A DNA stretch of 64,000 nucleotides, taken from Serripes groenlandicus (lineage: Eukaryota; Mollusca; Bivalvia; Cardiida; Cardiidae). The notes under the pieces were generated by a model, which was not told the DNA's origin, did no database searches, and saw only the letters and a program-made list of their open reading frames with translations. Below are positions 1-12,087 of this stretch, piece by piece (position 1 is the stretch's first letter; each line of letters opens with the position of its first letter). Where the stretch lies: contig JASEVX010000005.1 in assembly GCA_031761405.1 (NCBI GenBank), positions 29,721,063 through 29,785,062 on the forward strand. Direction: 5' to 3'. A program made the translations under genes and the position numbers.

Positions 1-840
1 CATCTTCAGCATACAATGTGAAGAAGAGTATTAGATGTAATTATATTCCAAATATGAAAGCCTTAACACAAGTACTTATGAGAAAAAGTAAAAAAAGAAA
101 AGAAAATGCCCCCCCCCCCCCCCCCCCATAAAAAAAGGTCACACTCAGCATCTTCAGCATACAATATGAAAAAGGGTATGAGGTGTAATTATATTCAAAA
201 TATGAAATCCCTAGCTTATTGAGAAAAAGTAAAACAAAAGGTGAAGGTCACACTCAGCATCTTCAGCATTCAATGTGAAGAGGGTATTATATTTAATCAT
301 ATTCCAAATATGAAAGCCCTAACACAAGTACTTATTCAGAAAAACAAAATGAAAATGACAACATTTAAAAACTTTAACCACCCAAAATCATGTTTTTTAC
401 CCCCCAAAAAAGGTCACACTCAGCATCTTAAGCATACAATATGAAGAAAGGTATTAGATGTAATTATATTCCAAATATGAAAGCCCTAGCACAAGTTCTT
501 TTCGAGAAAAATGAAAATGACAACTTGCTATAAAACTGTAACCACCCCAAATCATGTTTTTTACACCAAAAAGAAGGTCATTCTCAGCATCTTGATAATT
601 CAATGTGAAGAAAGGTATTAGATGTAAGTATATTCCAAATATGAAAGCCTTAACACCCAAAATCATGTTCTTTACAGCAAAAAGAAGGTCCCACTCAGCA
701 TCTTCAGCAGTCATTGTGAAGAAAGGTATAAGATGTAACTTTATTCTAAATATGAAGCCCTAGCACAAGTACTTATGAAAATGCCAACTTGCCCTAAAAC
801 TTTAACCGGACGCCGATGCCAACACCGACACAGACGCAGA
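1..840. repeat. Degenerate tandem repeat, about six units
   Basis: A unit beginning GGTCACACTCAGCATCTTCA and continuing through a conserved 'TATTCCAAATATGAAAGCCC' segment recurs at about 1 (partial), 137, 246, 411, 576 and 687. Spacing is irregular (about 110-165 bp) because the segments between the conserved cores differ. A C-tract interrupts the first interval. The block ends at about 805-840 in a GACGCCGATGCC-type GC-rich stretch. The same kind of end is seen at 5370-5400, so this is probably one dispersed element with internal tandem structure. No protein is supported; the short open frames are chance. Confidence 0.75.
109..127. repeat. Poly-C tract
   Basis: An uninterrupted run of about 19 C lies inside the first tandem-repeat interval and is followed by A-rich sequence. 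It is a simple-sequence tract whose length may be unreliable in the assembly. Confidence 0.85.
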
Positions 841-917
841 TGCCAGGGCAAGTAGTAAAGCCCTCATTATTCTTAGAATAGTAGAGCTAAAAATGGAGGT
901 TTTCTCGAGCTATAATT

Positions 918-1098
918 TCTGACACCTCAGCAGCAGACAAGTTTTGAAAACATTGTGGCAAAAGGAGAAATTGATCATGATGAACAATTTCTCCTTTCGT
1001 CACAATGTTTTCAACCTCATTTACTTAACGTTCTTTCATTTATAGAGAGTTTCCATATATTTGGCTGACTGTCTTCAAAGTTGTCTGCTGCTGATTTG
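918..1098. mobile_element. piggyBac-like MITE copy (hairpin core family P)
   Basis: The core reads GAAAACATTGTGGCAAAAGG, then a short palindromic centre, then the reverse complement ending CACAATGTTTTCAA. The outer arms CAGCAGCAGACAA (about 928) and TTGTCTGCTGCTG (about 1080) are inverted. This is one of about thirteen copies in the window; the complete copies are at 27158-27387 and 27675-27907. Confidence 0.6.
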
Positions 1099-1216
1099 TT
1101 TTATTTGGGCAAGGGTTAGCTAATGCCTATCAATTTGTTATACTGTGACCAAGACTCGAACACCACACCCTCTGGAAGGTATTCGGATACAGGCCTCTTA
1201 TATGCATGCTTGAAAC

Positions 1217-1614
1217 TGATAACTGTTAACCCTTTACCCAGTGTTTTCATGCAACTGTATTCATCATCAATGATTCTTTACACATTCTTACACGTTTATG
1301 GACTTTCAAGTCTTTACAACTTATTGACATATGAGTCAGAAACAATGAACACCAGAATTAGCGTGGCAGATATTGGTCTATATTGTTCACAAAAACAGTT
1401 TTAATTCAGTTGTTCGTCACGTAACTGATAACCCTTATCCCGCTGTTTTCATGCAACTGTATTCATCATCAATGATTCTTTACATGTTTATTTTCAGGTC
1501 TTGACTACTTATTGATATATGAGTAAGAAAAATGTACACCAGAATTAGCGTGGCTGATATTGGTCTATATTGTTCGCAAATAAAGTTTTAATTCAGTTGT
1601 TCGTCATGTAACTG
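1217..1614. repeat. Tandem duplication, about 200 bp x 2
   Basis: Two adjacent units (about 1217-1420 and 1421-1614) share long near-identical blocks, including GCAACTGTATTCATCATCAA and ACCAGAATTAGCGTGGC. They differ by indels near the middle. The 93-codon open frame over the first unit is not conserved in the second, so coding is not supported. The sequence from 1615 to 1849 holds nothing I recognise. Confidence 0.75.
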
Positions 1615-1995
1615 TTGTTTAATGTTGGGAACAGAGGGATAAAGTTCATACTATAAGGTCTACATATTTGAACATTGATCCTATATAAGAGTATTTAGAA
1701 CTCTTCAATTATTATACAAGATGTTTTGTGAATCATCAACGCCCCCATGCAGAAACAGTGGGTTTTTTCTAAGAGGAGATCTCATCACAACGAAAATATT
1801 CATGCTATATATGAAAGCCTTATCTCCCACATGTCGATAGTTAAATGTTAAAGGTGCTGAACTCCAGATTAATGATAGTAAACAAAAAGAATAGTATTTT
1901 TTTGCATCGGAGGTGAAGTAACAAATTACGAAAATTCTATTTTAAGGTCAATGAAATAAAGTCGTACCATATAACAAATACTTGGGTACCTTTTT

Positions 1996-2100
1996 AGCTC
2001 GACTTTTGAAAAAACGAGAGCTATTGTCATGACCCTGGCATCGTCGTCGTCGTCGTCGGCGGCGGCGTGGTCGTCCGGTTAAGGTGTTTTGTTTAGCTCA
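1996..2100 (+). repeat. TAGCTCGAC-type repeat end with (TCG)n
   Basis: 'TTTAGCTCGACTTTTGAAAA' is followed by GAGAGCTATTGTCATGACCC and a (TCG/GCG)n tract at 2041-2068. This is the mirror image of the ends seen at 805-890 and 5370-5445. I read it as the start of a dispersed repeat nested in the family C element. Confidence 0.5.
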
Positions 2101-2448
2101 GCTTTTTTCTGTTTTCTGTTAGTCGAGCGTCTGTGCCGTACGCGGTGCTTTTGTTTAGAAGTAGACTTTACTTGAGAAAAACACTTGAATCAAGCTTTTT
2201 ATTCTATATACTGTAACGGAAATGGTTTCTTTCAGCATACATACATAAGCATGCTTTTACCTTTCCCCTGTCGCTTCTATTAAATACATTCATGCATGCC
2301 TTTTGTTTACTTCTGTTATGCATGGTTCATGTGATTATTGTGTGTACACAACGTTTTCTCTACTGCCTTTCTCTTTCTATTCTCTTCCCAGTTGTGACTA
2401 GCTCCAAAGGTAACGTTTACCTTCTAGCTTACCACTCTGAGCTCTGAG

Positions 2449-2450
<2 letters not shown>

Positions 2451-2536
<86 letters not shown>
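2451..2536. repeat. Microsatellite (CT)43
   Basis: A pure CT dinucleotide run of 86 bp. It lies inside the material inserted into the family C element. Confidence 0.95.
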
Positions 2537-2540
<4 letters not shown>

Positions 2541-2599
2541 CTCGATTTCATCATTTAGTTGTATGCTGCGGCAGCAGGAAGGGAGTAAAATGTCAAAAC

Positions 2600-3190
2600 T
2601 GTAAAAATCTTCTTCTCTAAATCCGCTTGTCAGATTCGAAGATAATTCAGTACAAATATTCCTTAAGTGACCATCTACAAGCTTTGTTTAAGCCGTATTG
2701 ATTGAATGGAAACCATGTCAGCTAGACGGCGTCAGAAAAGGGGCAAAAAGAAAAAATGTAATAGTACCTTTTTTATTCAAGTTGTTGATATCTGGGTCAT
2801 ATGCAATTTGTTCAAGACATATTGGTTGCTTAGAAAAGATAGCTGCCATGCTAAATCAGGATAGTGATAAACACTTTTAGCTTTAAATAAAATTTTCTCC
2901 CAGACCATTGGACTGATATCAACCAAACCTCACGGGAATGATACTTTGGTGGTTTTCTTACAAACTGTTAAAATATTTAATATCATAACAAATGTCCTTT
3001 GTTGATAAGTTTCATTTACAGTGTCCACTCATAGCAGTTTCATTCACACTCTTGATTAACATTTCTCCGATATTAGCAGGTACAAATATGCTTCATAGCT
3101 ATCACTCAGGTTATAGATTCAGGGCCACGCTTGCCCTCTGTTTTGGAGATGCAAACATTAATCTGAATGGATCCGTTGGTCAATAAATAG
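2600..3190 (+). repeat. Dispersed repeat family B
   Basis: The segments GACTGATATCAACCAAACCT, CATTTACAGTGTCCACTC and a terminal 'CACTCAGG...GATTCAGGGCC' stretch recur in relatives at about 36120-36570 and 49730-50110. The terminal motif resembles the GGGCC...CTCTTGTT-type end of a repeat common in bivalves; that link is from memory. Three short open frames here are not conserved between copies. Confidence 0.6.
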
Positions 3191-3602
3191 GAAGACACTG
3201 TACTGTCAAGAATGTTCCAGGTAAGATTTCCGTCGAGCTATTGGGTAATATGAAAATTAAAAATAATATGTGGACCGATTGGTATATTCGGAGTTGGGGT
3301 CAATGCATCATTACTTGTCTGTCGTGGTTGGGATATTTTTTAGATAACTATTTTTATATGCACTTCTCCTTTTAACCGATCACAATTCTACCTTAAGTAC
3401 TTTGATTACTGGGTAGACATATCCATGCAGTAAGCCAAATTGTGTATATTTTCATGACTTTCAATTGACTCTCAGTTTTTCAACATTTACTGCTAAGATA
3501 GTTTTGAACTATTTATTACTTACTTTGTTGTCACTATTAGCAATATTTGCAGAAATTTCAAACTTTCAAAAGTTTGATCTCCATCTGGAGTTCAGCACCT
3601 TT

Positions 3603-4930
3603 AAAGCTTTTGCCAATGACAGGTGAACTACTTAATGCCCTGAAATTCTTGATTCCGGGAGCATAAAACCTATAGTCTGAAATAAAAATGATTGATTATC
3701 AAATAAAATGTGGCATAAATTGAGGACACAGCTAGAACAGAATGTATGATTATTCCTTTTCACAAATTATATTTTTAAGTCAATTTACTGCAAAAGTGTC
3801 TGAAAAGTCGGTTAGCTTACATAATATGTCCATTCTCACTATCGTACGCAGTTGGTGTCGGAAAATATACCCTCATTCCGGTGTTTCCATATGGTGTGTT
3901 AAATACTGTCTGGCTCGGTCTACATCTCGTGAAGTAAGGCGCTCTGTTCACGGCTAAGAAATAGAAAGAGGTTCAATATTGTTGAAGATATTTTCTGGGT
4001 GGACAATCCCTGGAGATACTGCTTTTCATGCAAACGAGATGTATTGATCTGGCTAGGTAGGGCACCACCCCAGGAACAGTTCTGTTTAATTAAATCGGTA
4101 TCAAACAATCAGTTAAAGAGAAGATTTACATAGCTGCACCAAGAGCAAATAATAAAAGAACAATTCATGGAGCACATGTGTTGGTTGCATGACATTGGAT
4201 GGACCATTTAAATCAACAAATATGAAAACTAAAAGCAATATGCATGCTAGAATTATACTTCTTTTGAAAAGTACATTTGCAGTTCAAAAGCTTTCTACAT
4301 CAAACTGGAAATTAAGTGAGTACATGGGCGAACAAGACAATTTGAAAGGGGAGATAACGAATACATATGTTATTATTCTTGCTCGTTGTACTTGCAGATA
4401 ACATGCTATATACATAACAAGCTTAAATTGAATACATTGAAAAATAAGTAAGAAAACGGCCAAACTAGAAAATTAAAAGGGAGATAAATTCTAAATTAGA
4501 CATGCTGTTGATATACAGGTCTTGAGAACAGAAAACTCAAGTCGAGAAATAAGTGAGAACATGGCCGAACAAGAAAAAGCAAGAGGGTCACGATAGCCAA
4601 TCACGTATTAAAGTATTGACCTAGTTTTTGAGATACAAGTTTCAAAATTTAATCGAGGCTTTATAGAGAAATGCTTGGAATTGGATTGGAATTGTGATAT
4701 GGCATTGTTTTGTTGTGATGGCATTGATCATGTTCTACATTACTTTGAAAACCTTGTAAAACATGTGCTGCTCGGCTAGGGTGACCTTTTACCTAACATG
4801 ACGTGATTGAACAAGACCGTTGAAGAGTATCGAGACCAAATTAACATAGCTCTAGGACTTGAGAAAATGTCACAACATTTTTCGGCACAGAGCTATTCGT
4901 AAGACTTTTTTAGTGTTTGACAATAAAAAC
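3603..4930. other. No gene recognised; weak internal repetition
   Basis: I see no protein or RNA gene in this 1.3 kb. A motif like GTGAGAACATGGCCGAACAAG recurs three times in diverged form near 4315, 4448 and 4550, each followed by purine-rich sequence. This suggests an old tandem repeat. The short open frames have no recognisable domains. Confidence 0.6.
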
Positions 4931-5445
4931 CACTTTTTTGCAGTTAAAGGCAGAGTTACATTCTCTTGTCTATAGATGGGGGTCATGATGGTAAACAAGT
5001 ATTCCAAGTTTCACAGCAATATCCTAAAGGGTTAAGTCAATAACTGGATTTTACCGAGATTCAATGTTTTTTCAAAGTTTAAAAGGGCCATAGTTGTGAC
5101 ATAAACTCTTCACATATCTATGTTCTCTTGTCTGCTGATGGAGGTAACGATGGTAAATGAGTGTAAGTGTATAAGCTATATTTGTTATGGTTTTGAAAAA
5201 AAGTGGAGTGGTACGAAAAAGGACCATAATTCTTACAAAAACCTTGAGAGGGTTATATACTCTTGTTTGTTGATGGAGGTAATGATGGTGAACAATTATT
5301 GAACGTTTCAAAGCAATATCTTAAACGGTTTAAAAAAAAAGTAAGGTGGCACAAGAATCTTAACCTATGTGTGACGCCAACGCCGACACCGATCCCGAGA
5401 CGAGTAGGATAGATTGCCTTTCATTCGAAAAGTCGAGCTATATAC
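4930..5445. repeat. Dispersed repeat with internal tandem units and GACGCC end
   Basis: Units containing CTCTTGTCTGCTGATGGAGG occur at about 4955, 5122 and 5262. The block ends in GACGCCAACGCCGACACCGA and then a CATTCGAAAAGTCGAGCTA tail. The layout matches the block at 1-890: tandem units, a GC-rich hexamer tract, then the TCGAGCTA end. It is probably a member of one non-autonomous family. Confidence 0.6.
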
Positions 5446-5983
5446 CTCCTTGTCCAAATGTACCGACCCGATTTTAACATAATTTGCCACAAATGATTCT
5501 TGGGTGAACCTCTACCCAGATCATTCAAACTTTTCGTTGAAAAAAATGGCTGCCAGGGGTCGTATCTTGTTTTCCTTATATATATGTACATGTATAATAT
5601 GTATATTGAAACTTTTTTTATTTTGTATAATAGCAATTTTCAATTTAAGAAGATAATTTGGCCCAAAGGTCCATTGGGTGACTCTCTAACAAGATTGTTA
5701 AAAATTATTCTGATCTGTTGAAAAACATTACCACCAGGCGTTGGGGCTGGTTTTCATTACATGGTGTATTTTTTAAACTTTAAAAATCTACTTGTCCAAA
5801 CACATAGGCCTGATTTGAAAATAATTTGGCACAAATATTCCTTGGGTGACCCTTTAATAAGATATTGAAATTAATTCGATCTGTTGATAAACATGACCAC
5901 CATGAGGGCTTTGTTTCCTTTCTGTGTAGGTATGGAGTAAGAATATTGAAAACTACATGATCCTCTTGCTGGTTGTTAGCTCC

Positions 5984-6399
5984 ACTTGCTGAAAGCCAGT
6001 CGAGCTTATGTCGTGGCGATTTGTCCGTCGTGCGTCCGTGTGTGCGTCCGTAAACGTTATGCTTCAAACGACTTCTCCTTCACTAACCACTTGGCCAATT
6101 GGGATGAAACTTCATAGGAAGCATCCTCTCAATGTCCTCTCGTACGTTCCTTAAAATTGTTTGGGTCTATGCAAAATTCTGGTTTCCTTGGCAACCAAGA
6201 GAAAAAAATAGTGAAACTTACAAAATCTTCTCCTCCGAAAGTATCTGGTTGAAAAAACATGGCCGCCATGGGGCGGGGATATTTTGCATTATATGGCTAT
6301 AGTGAAAACTTAAAATATCTTCTCCTCCGAAGGTGTAAGGCCAATTTTCAAATAATTTTGTAGAAATTTTCCTTGGGAGAACCTCTATCAGATTCCTTT
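5984..6399 (+). repeat. Dispersed repeat family A, left part
   Basis: Starts at TAGCTCCACTTGCTGAAAGC, passes a GTCCGTCGTGCGTCCGTGTG tract, and contains GAAACTTCATAGGAAGCATC and 'TATATGGCTATAGTGAAAAC'. Diverged reverse-strand copies lie at 30060-30970. The repeat is cut at 6399/6400 and resumes at 8909. The 540 bp before it (5446-5983) contain related but more decayed pieces such as CTTGGGTGACCC. Confidence 0.6.
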
Positions 6400-8908
6400 A
6401 AGGTGGAATCATACCTTTGAAATAACGTCGTTTTTGACGTCAAAACGTACGTTTTTGCGACAATGACAGTGTTGTTAAAGAAATCACCATGACATTCTCG
6501 TCTGAAGTTGTATTTGGAAATAGTTACCACCAGACCGAAGAGAATAAAATTACCTACGTAGTGATGTAATTTCCATACAACTGCCAAGACAATTAACGTT
6601 AACATAAGGGGAGTTGAAATGAAAACTTTCGCTAAAATATTTTAACAGTAATTCGTTTATTTCAAATTTATAAAGAATTCGCCCAAGAGATTTTTTTTAA
6701 ACACTTATATCATTTAGATCAACCTTTTGTCTATCATTTACCAAAATGTCAAGACAATCTATCATGCAGATCTTTAGTAAATTGCAATGACGTTGAAGCT
6801 CTGTCAAGCGACATGAGTTTACATAACCCAACATTTCTGATGCGAAATTCTCCGAACAACAGCATCGTCAGAATTATCATGGAAGAAATTGTTAAAATAA
6901 TTTATTATTACTTTCCTATTTGTCACTGTAGGTATTTTGTAATGTATCTTCAGATAACAGTAAATACAGAATACGTTTCTCTTTATCAGGCAAAAAGCAA
7001 GTTTCAGCATATCAAAGATTATAACTGTCATGCAAAGCTTTTTATCTATTCTATTCGTGATCATGCTTTTGTTATTTAACGAGGAAACACTTTATATAAA
7101 AAAAAACACCGAGAAGAACTATCTGACTTTCTTCACTTTGGAAAATCTTATGTACACGATTTTATGAAAGTTTTGACTTGATTGTATTCACATAGCTCCG
7201 CAGTTCAATTCAACTTAGAGCTATTTGAAAACAGGTGTTTATTGACAATATTACCCTGTATAGTTTGGGTAAATAACCCACTTTTATTGTCTACATACAT
7301 ATCCCGTGGAGTGCTATCACATCGTTGTCTGCACTATTTAGTGAGTCTTCGATGTCATCGCATAGGTGTCTGTAAATTGTAGACAGTTTATAGTCGGGTA
7401 ATGATACATTTTGGTTTATAATTGAAAGAGTGTCGACAACACAAGTAGTAATGTTCGAACATGTGACCATAAGTTTGCTCTTCTACGGTTTTATAGCATT
7501 GTGATTTACTTAAAATCAACCCTATAGTTTGTCTTGATATTTGGGTTAAGGATAAAAAGACATTCTCAAGACAAAACGAATTGCCGGTAGTTTTAATATA
7601 ATGGGGACATATTTAGTAAAAAAAAAGAAAGATAGAAGAAGGGGTGGCTGTGTTTCATTTTCAATTCCACAATGCGCGTTCCGGCGCACGTTAGCAGTAG
7701 GCTATAACGGCATAGCGTTTTACTAAAAGTCCGCCCGATATATTTCCATCAAATTTGAGTAAATTGGAGAAGAAATGGTGTTCTAAATTATAATGATTTC
7801 TTTTAAAAGAAATATCTTGGGCATTTTTTTTTTTAGTAAATTAGACGTAAGGTAATAACTGTATTATTAGCCAGCGAGTTCGTAAAAAAAAAACGAGTTT
7901 TGCTTTAAAATTATCTAAGTAAAGATTGTGAACTATATATCATGACGGAGTTTATATTATTCGCTTCAAATCGATGTTAATATAAGATGAGATAGTAATG
8001 GTCATTCCTTTAATCACACATAACTGCGCAGCTGTGTAAACACAAATTGCAATTTAATCAAAAACTTTCCGCAAACAACAACAGCATTATCACGGATAGA
8101 ATACCAAGAAAGCTTTGCATGACAGGTATAGACTTAGAAATTCTCAAAATTGCATATTAATAACAACATTTTTATACTGTTATCTCAAATACGATACAAA
8201 AATCCATGGGTGGCATATTATATTTGTGATAATTAGATTTCATATATAGAACAACAGGGAAGTAAACGAGGAAGTTTACACATACATGTATGACAAATAC
8301 AAATATTATTTTGTTGTTTTTTTGCTAAATTATTTACGACCGTAATTACTTTAATACTTTAAATAAAAACACATATATACTACCTACCATTATTCTTTAG
8401 GGGAAAGCTTAAATTTAGAATGAAATTAGGAAAACAAAAGTATTCATTTGAATTAACCTGGATGCGTCTCAATGTTTAATTCTGCAATGTACGTTACGAC
8501 GCGCGAAAGAGGTTCAACGGCACTGTGATTTATTAAAAATCGACTCGATAGACATTTTTGAAAGTTAGGCAAATGGTGGACGAATAGGTGTTCTATGTTA
8601 TATCTTATTTAAAAAAAAATCTCTCGGGCGAATTTTAAATAAATTAGAAATAATCAAATTATTGTTAAAATATTCTAGCGAATTTTCTATTTTAAGTCGG
8701 CTTATATTACGTTAATTGTCGTGACAGATGTATGCAATTGATATCATCACATAGGTTATTGTGTTCTCTTCAGTAAAAAGTTAACTTTATCCGAATCCAA
8801 ATTGAAATGAGGAAGTAATGATGATTTCTTTAACAACACTGTCATTTTCGCAAAAACGTACGATTTGACGTTAAAAACGACGTTATTTCAAAGGTATGAT
8901 TCCACCTT
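6400..8908. mobile_element. Fold-back DNA transposon, 2.5 kb, long TIRs
   Basis: The left end AAGGTGGAATCATACCTTTG is the exact inverse of the right end CAAAGGTATGATTCCACCTT. Inverted similarity continues inward, with substitutions and small indels, for about 430 bp on each side (about 6400-6830 against 8470-8908). Anchors include GACAATTAACGT and 'ATTCGCCC(A/G)AGAGATTTTTTTT'. An extra direct copy of the right-arm module lies near 7655-7880. No transposase frame exceeds 88 codons, so it looks non-autonomous. It splits repeat family A; the flanks CAGATTCCTTT and TAGCCATGTTG are contiguous in uninterrupted relatives. The target duplication could be TA or a short T/A word. Confidence 0.8.
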
Positions 8909-9137
8909 TAGCCATGTTGATTGGTCGAAAACTATGGTCGCCAGGGGCCGGGCTATTTGCCTTATATGGCTATAGTGAAAACTTTAAAAATCTTCTTCTC
9001 CGAAAGTGTTGGGCTGATTTTCAAATACTTTTGTAGAAATGTTCCTAGGGTGACCCTCTATTCCTTTAAGCCATGTTGATTGGTCAAAAATACATGGCCA
9101 CCAGGGGGTGGGGCTGTATACATTTTTAATATTTAAT
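8909..9137 (+). repeat. Dispersed repeat family A, right part
   Basis: Continues the family A repeat after the fold-back element with GCCATGTTGATTGGTC, GCCTTATATGGCTATAGTG and 'GTTCCTAGGGTGACCCTCTA'. A second GCCATGTTGATTGGTC occurs near 9070, showing the internal near-duplication typical of this family. Confidence 0.6.
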
Positions 9138-9205
9138 TTTTGCCTAATGGCAGTGTAGCGATACTGTCCGTCTTGGGCCTATTGTTTAATGAAAACGGGC
9201 ATATT

Positions 9206-10918
9206 AAGGCCATAAACTGCATAGCATAACTCATTTAAAGTCAATAACTGCATAACGCGACACATCTAAAGCCAGTTACTGCATAATTCGACACATTGAA
9301 GCAAGTAACTGCATTACATGACACATTGAAAGTAAATTCGACACATTTAAAGCGAATAACTGCATTCATCACACATTTAAAGCCAGTAATTGGATAACAC
9401 GAAACATTTAAAGCCAGTAACTGAAAAATACGACACATCTAAAGCAAGTAATCGCAAAACACGACACATTTAAAGCAAGAAACTGCATAACACGACATAT
9501 ATAAAGCAAGTAACTGCATAGCAAGACACATTTAACGATAGAAATTGCATAAAATGAGACATTTATAGCAAGTAACTGCATAACACGACACATATAAAGC
9601 AAGTAACTGCATAGCAAAACACGTTTAAAGGAAGTAACTGCATACAATGATACATTTAAAGTAAGTAACTGCATAACACGACACATATAAAGCAAGTAAC
9701 TTCATAACATGACACATTTAAAGACAGTTACTGCATAACATGACATATTTAAAGCCAGTAACTGCATAACATGACATATTTCAAGCCAGTAACTGCATAA
9801 CATGACATATTTAAAGCCAGTAACTGCATAACATGACATATTTAAAGAAGTTAACTGCATAACATGACACATTTAAAGCCAGTAACTGCATAACATGACA
9901 TAGTTAAAGCCAGTAACTGCATAACATGACATATTTAAAGCCAGTAACTGCATACTATGACATATTTAAAGAAGGTAACTGCATAACATGACACATTTAA
10001 AGAAGGTAACTGCATAACATGACACATTTAAAGAAGGTAACCGCATAACACGACACATTTAAAGCCTGTAAATGCATACATGACACATTTAAAGACAATA
10101 ACTGCATAACACGACACATTTAAAAGAAAGTAACTGCATAATATGACACATATAAAGCCTGTAGTTGCATAACGCGACACATCTAAAGCCAGTCACTACA
10201 TAACACGACACATTTAAAGCAAGTTACTGCATAACATGACACATTTAAAGCCAGTAATTGTTTATCACGACACATTTAAAGTAAGTAACTTTATATCACG
10301 ACACATTTAAAGCAAATAACTGCATATCACGACAAATTTAAAGCAAGTAACTGCATACCACGACACATTTAAAGCAAGTAACTGCATACCACGACACATT
10401 TAAAGTCAGTAAATGCATAACAGGACACATTTGAAGTCAGTAACTTCATAACACGACACATTTAAAAGAAAGTAATTGCATAATATGACACATATAAAGC
10501 CTGTTTTTGCATATCGTGACACATTTAAAGCAAGTAACTGCACACAACGACACATTTAAAGCCAGTAAGTGCATAACATGACACATTTAAAGCCTGTAAT
10601 TGCATAACACAACATATTTAAAGCCTGTAAATGCATAACACGATACATCTAAAGCCTGTAAATGCATAACACGACACATTTAAAGTCAGTAACTGCATAC
10701 TACGATTTATTTAAAGCAAGTAACTGCATAACACGACACATCTAAAACCAGTAACCGCTATAACACGACACATTTAATGCCTGACACTACATAACACAAC
10801 ACATTTAAAGCCAGTAACTGCATAACACGACACATTTAAAGCCAGTAACTGCTTAATACGCCACATTTAAAGACGTTATCTGCATAACACGACTCATTTA
10901 AAGACAATTACTGCATAG
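9206..10918. repeat. 31-bp satellite, about 55 copies
   Basis: The unit is close to TTTAAAGCCAGTAACTGCAT plus AACACGACACA. Successive 'AAAGCC' positions (for example 9720, 9751) give a period of 31. Individual units vary by 10-20 percent, and a tract at about 9720-10050 is more homogeneous (AACATGACATATT variant). The period is not a multiple of three. The minus-strand open frames at 9241-9695 are short artefacts of the array. Confidence 0.92.
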
Positions 10919-10949
10919 TCCTACTTACGTGTGTGCCTGATCACTCTTA

Positions 10950-11050
10950 CTCTTCGTGTCGGTGCTCGCGTCGTTGTTCGTATCGGCGTCGGTGTTTGCG
11001 TCGGCGTCGGTATTCGAATCGTTCGCCTCGTTCTTCCTCGCCCCCACCAC
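10950..11050. repeat. GTCGGN-type simple repeat
   Basis: Degenerate hexamers of the form (GTCGGY/GTCGTN)n follow the satellite directly. It looks like the GC-rich terminal tract of the dispersed repeats at 805-840 and 5370-5400. Confidence 0.5.
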
Positions 11051-11516
11051 CATCCTCTCTTCTCGACTCTTTTATTTACTTTAAATATGACATTTAGAAA
11101 AAGAAAATGTTAATTCTCTAAGAATTTCCGTAATAAAAACCCTTTCCCGCATATAACAAAATCTTAAGGAGACTACATATGAAAGTATCTAGACAGATAT
11201 ATGGAATACCTATAGATACAGATGGAAGTGTAAGTCTTGAATAGAAATTTGTGTTGATGTTTTGTCTTTATACGGATATAAACTATATGTTCATGAAATA
11301 CCGATTTGTTAACGGACTTATTTAAGATGAGTGTACACAAAGTGACAAGGCCTTCTTAAACGTAGGAGAAAATCGGATCAGCTCATGATACGAACTCTTC
11401 GATTTAACTCGTAATTCTACATTTTTAAAAGCCGAGTCGATCTCACACGTTTGATTAAAACAAGTTAATTGTAGTAATATTGTCAGATCAATTAAGCTAG
11501 CTTTCTGTTCATTCAC

Positions 11517-11715
11517 CTGCTTTAATTCTTTCCCATTCGCCATTTCTACATTCACTAGTGATGTATCGTTTGTCGATATACTGGACACATTCCTCACCAT
11601 GCGGCATCTCTATATGTATGGTGTTTGTATTTATAAGTTGACCTGTGCACCATACAATCTCCTTTAATTCTGCTGTGTTACATCCTCCACTTTCATACGG
11701 AAACACTTCAACCGT
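11517..11715 (-). CDS. Possible single internal exon (unknown protein)
   Basis: On the minus strand a 199-bp open segment is bounded by an acceptor-like TTGTAAATTGCAG and a donor-like GCAG/GTGAAT, giving phase 0 in and phase 1 out. The encoded segment has four spaced cysteines and ends with SECRNGEWERI, which looks like a small extracellular Cys-rich module. I do not recognise the family. No matching neighbouring exon was found, so it could be an isolated exon of a long-intron gene or a chance frame. The flanks 11061-11516 and 11716-12087 hold nothing else I recognise. Confidence 0.3.
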
Positions 11716-12087
11716 CTGCAATTTACAATATGTATATTTTTGGTGCCAATAAAAATAGTCGGGTAGAGTCTGGGGTGGAAATATCCCGTTTTATGATTGC
11801 ATTTTTGTTATTGAAATAAGTAAATAAATGTATAATTTGATCTTATGAATAAAACATATTTCATTTATTTCATATCATAACTTAATTCTTATACAAATAA
11901 GTGGAAAATCAAAGTAACCTATACTTCGTACAAACTGTAAATATGTATTGCCGAGTAATGTCCTCATGGTAACAGTCTCCATTTTAACGAATACTCCTTG
12001 GTATAAGGTATATTGATACAAAAACAAACTAGGCAACTATTTAAAATATGTTTATTCACATGATGTAATTTATTATTTATAATATAG

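Larger units (their letters stand above)
1850..3602. mobile_element. TIR element (family C) interrupted by nested repeats
   Basis: The ends AAAGGTGCTGAACTCCAGAT (1850) and ATCTGGAGTTCAGCACCTTT (ending 3602) are perfect inverted repeats. The right 260 bp (about 3340-3602) matches a compact copy at 56438-56771, including CATGACTTTCAATTGACT and ACTTACTTTGTTGTCACTAT. In that copy the ends are only about 335 bp apart. About 1.3 kb of unrelated repeat (about 1995-3330) has therefore entered this copy. No transposase frame is visible. Confidence 0.65.

Noticed and set aside
9241..9695. Minus-strand Cys/Val-rich frames
   Set aside because: Produced by the 31-bp satellite; not conserved between units.
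9206..10918. CRISPR array
   Set aside because: Repeats are contiguous with no unique spacers, and the sequence is eukaryotic.
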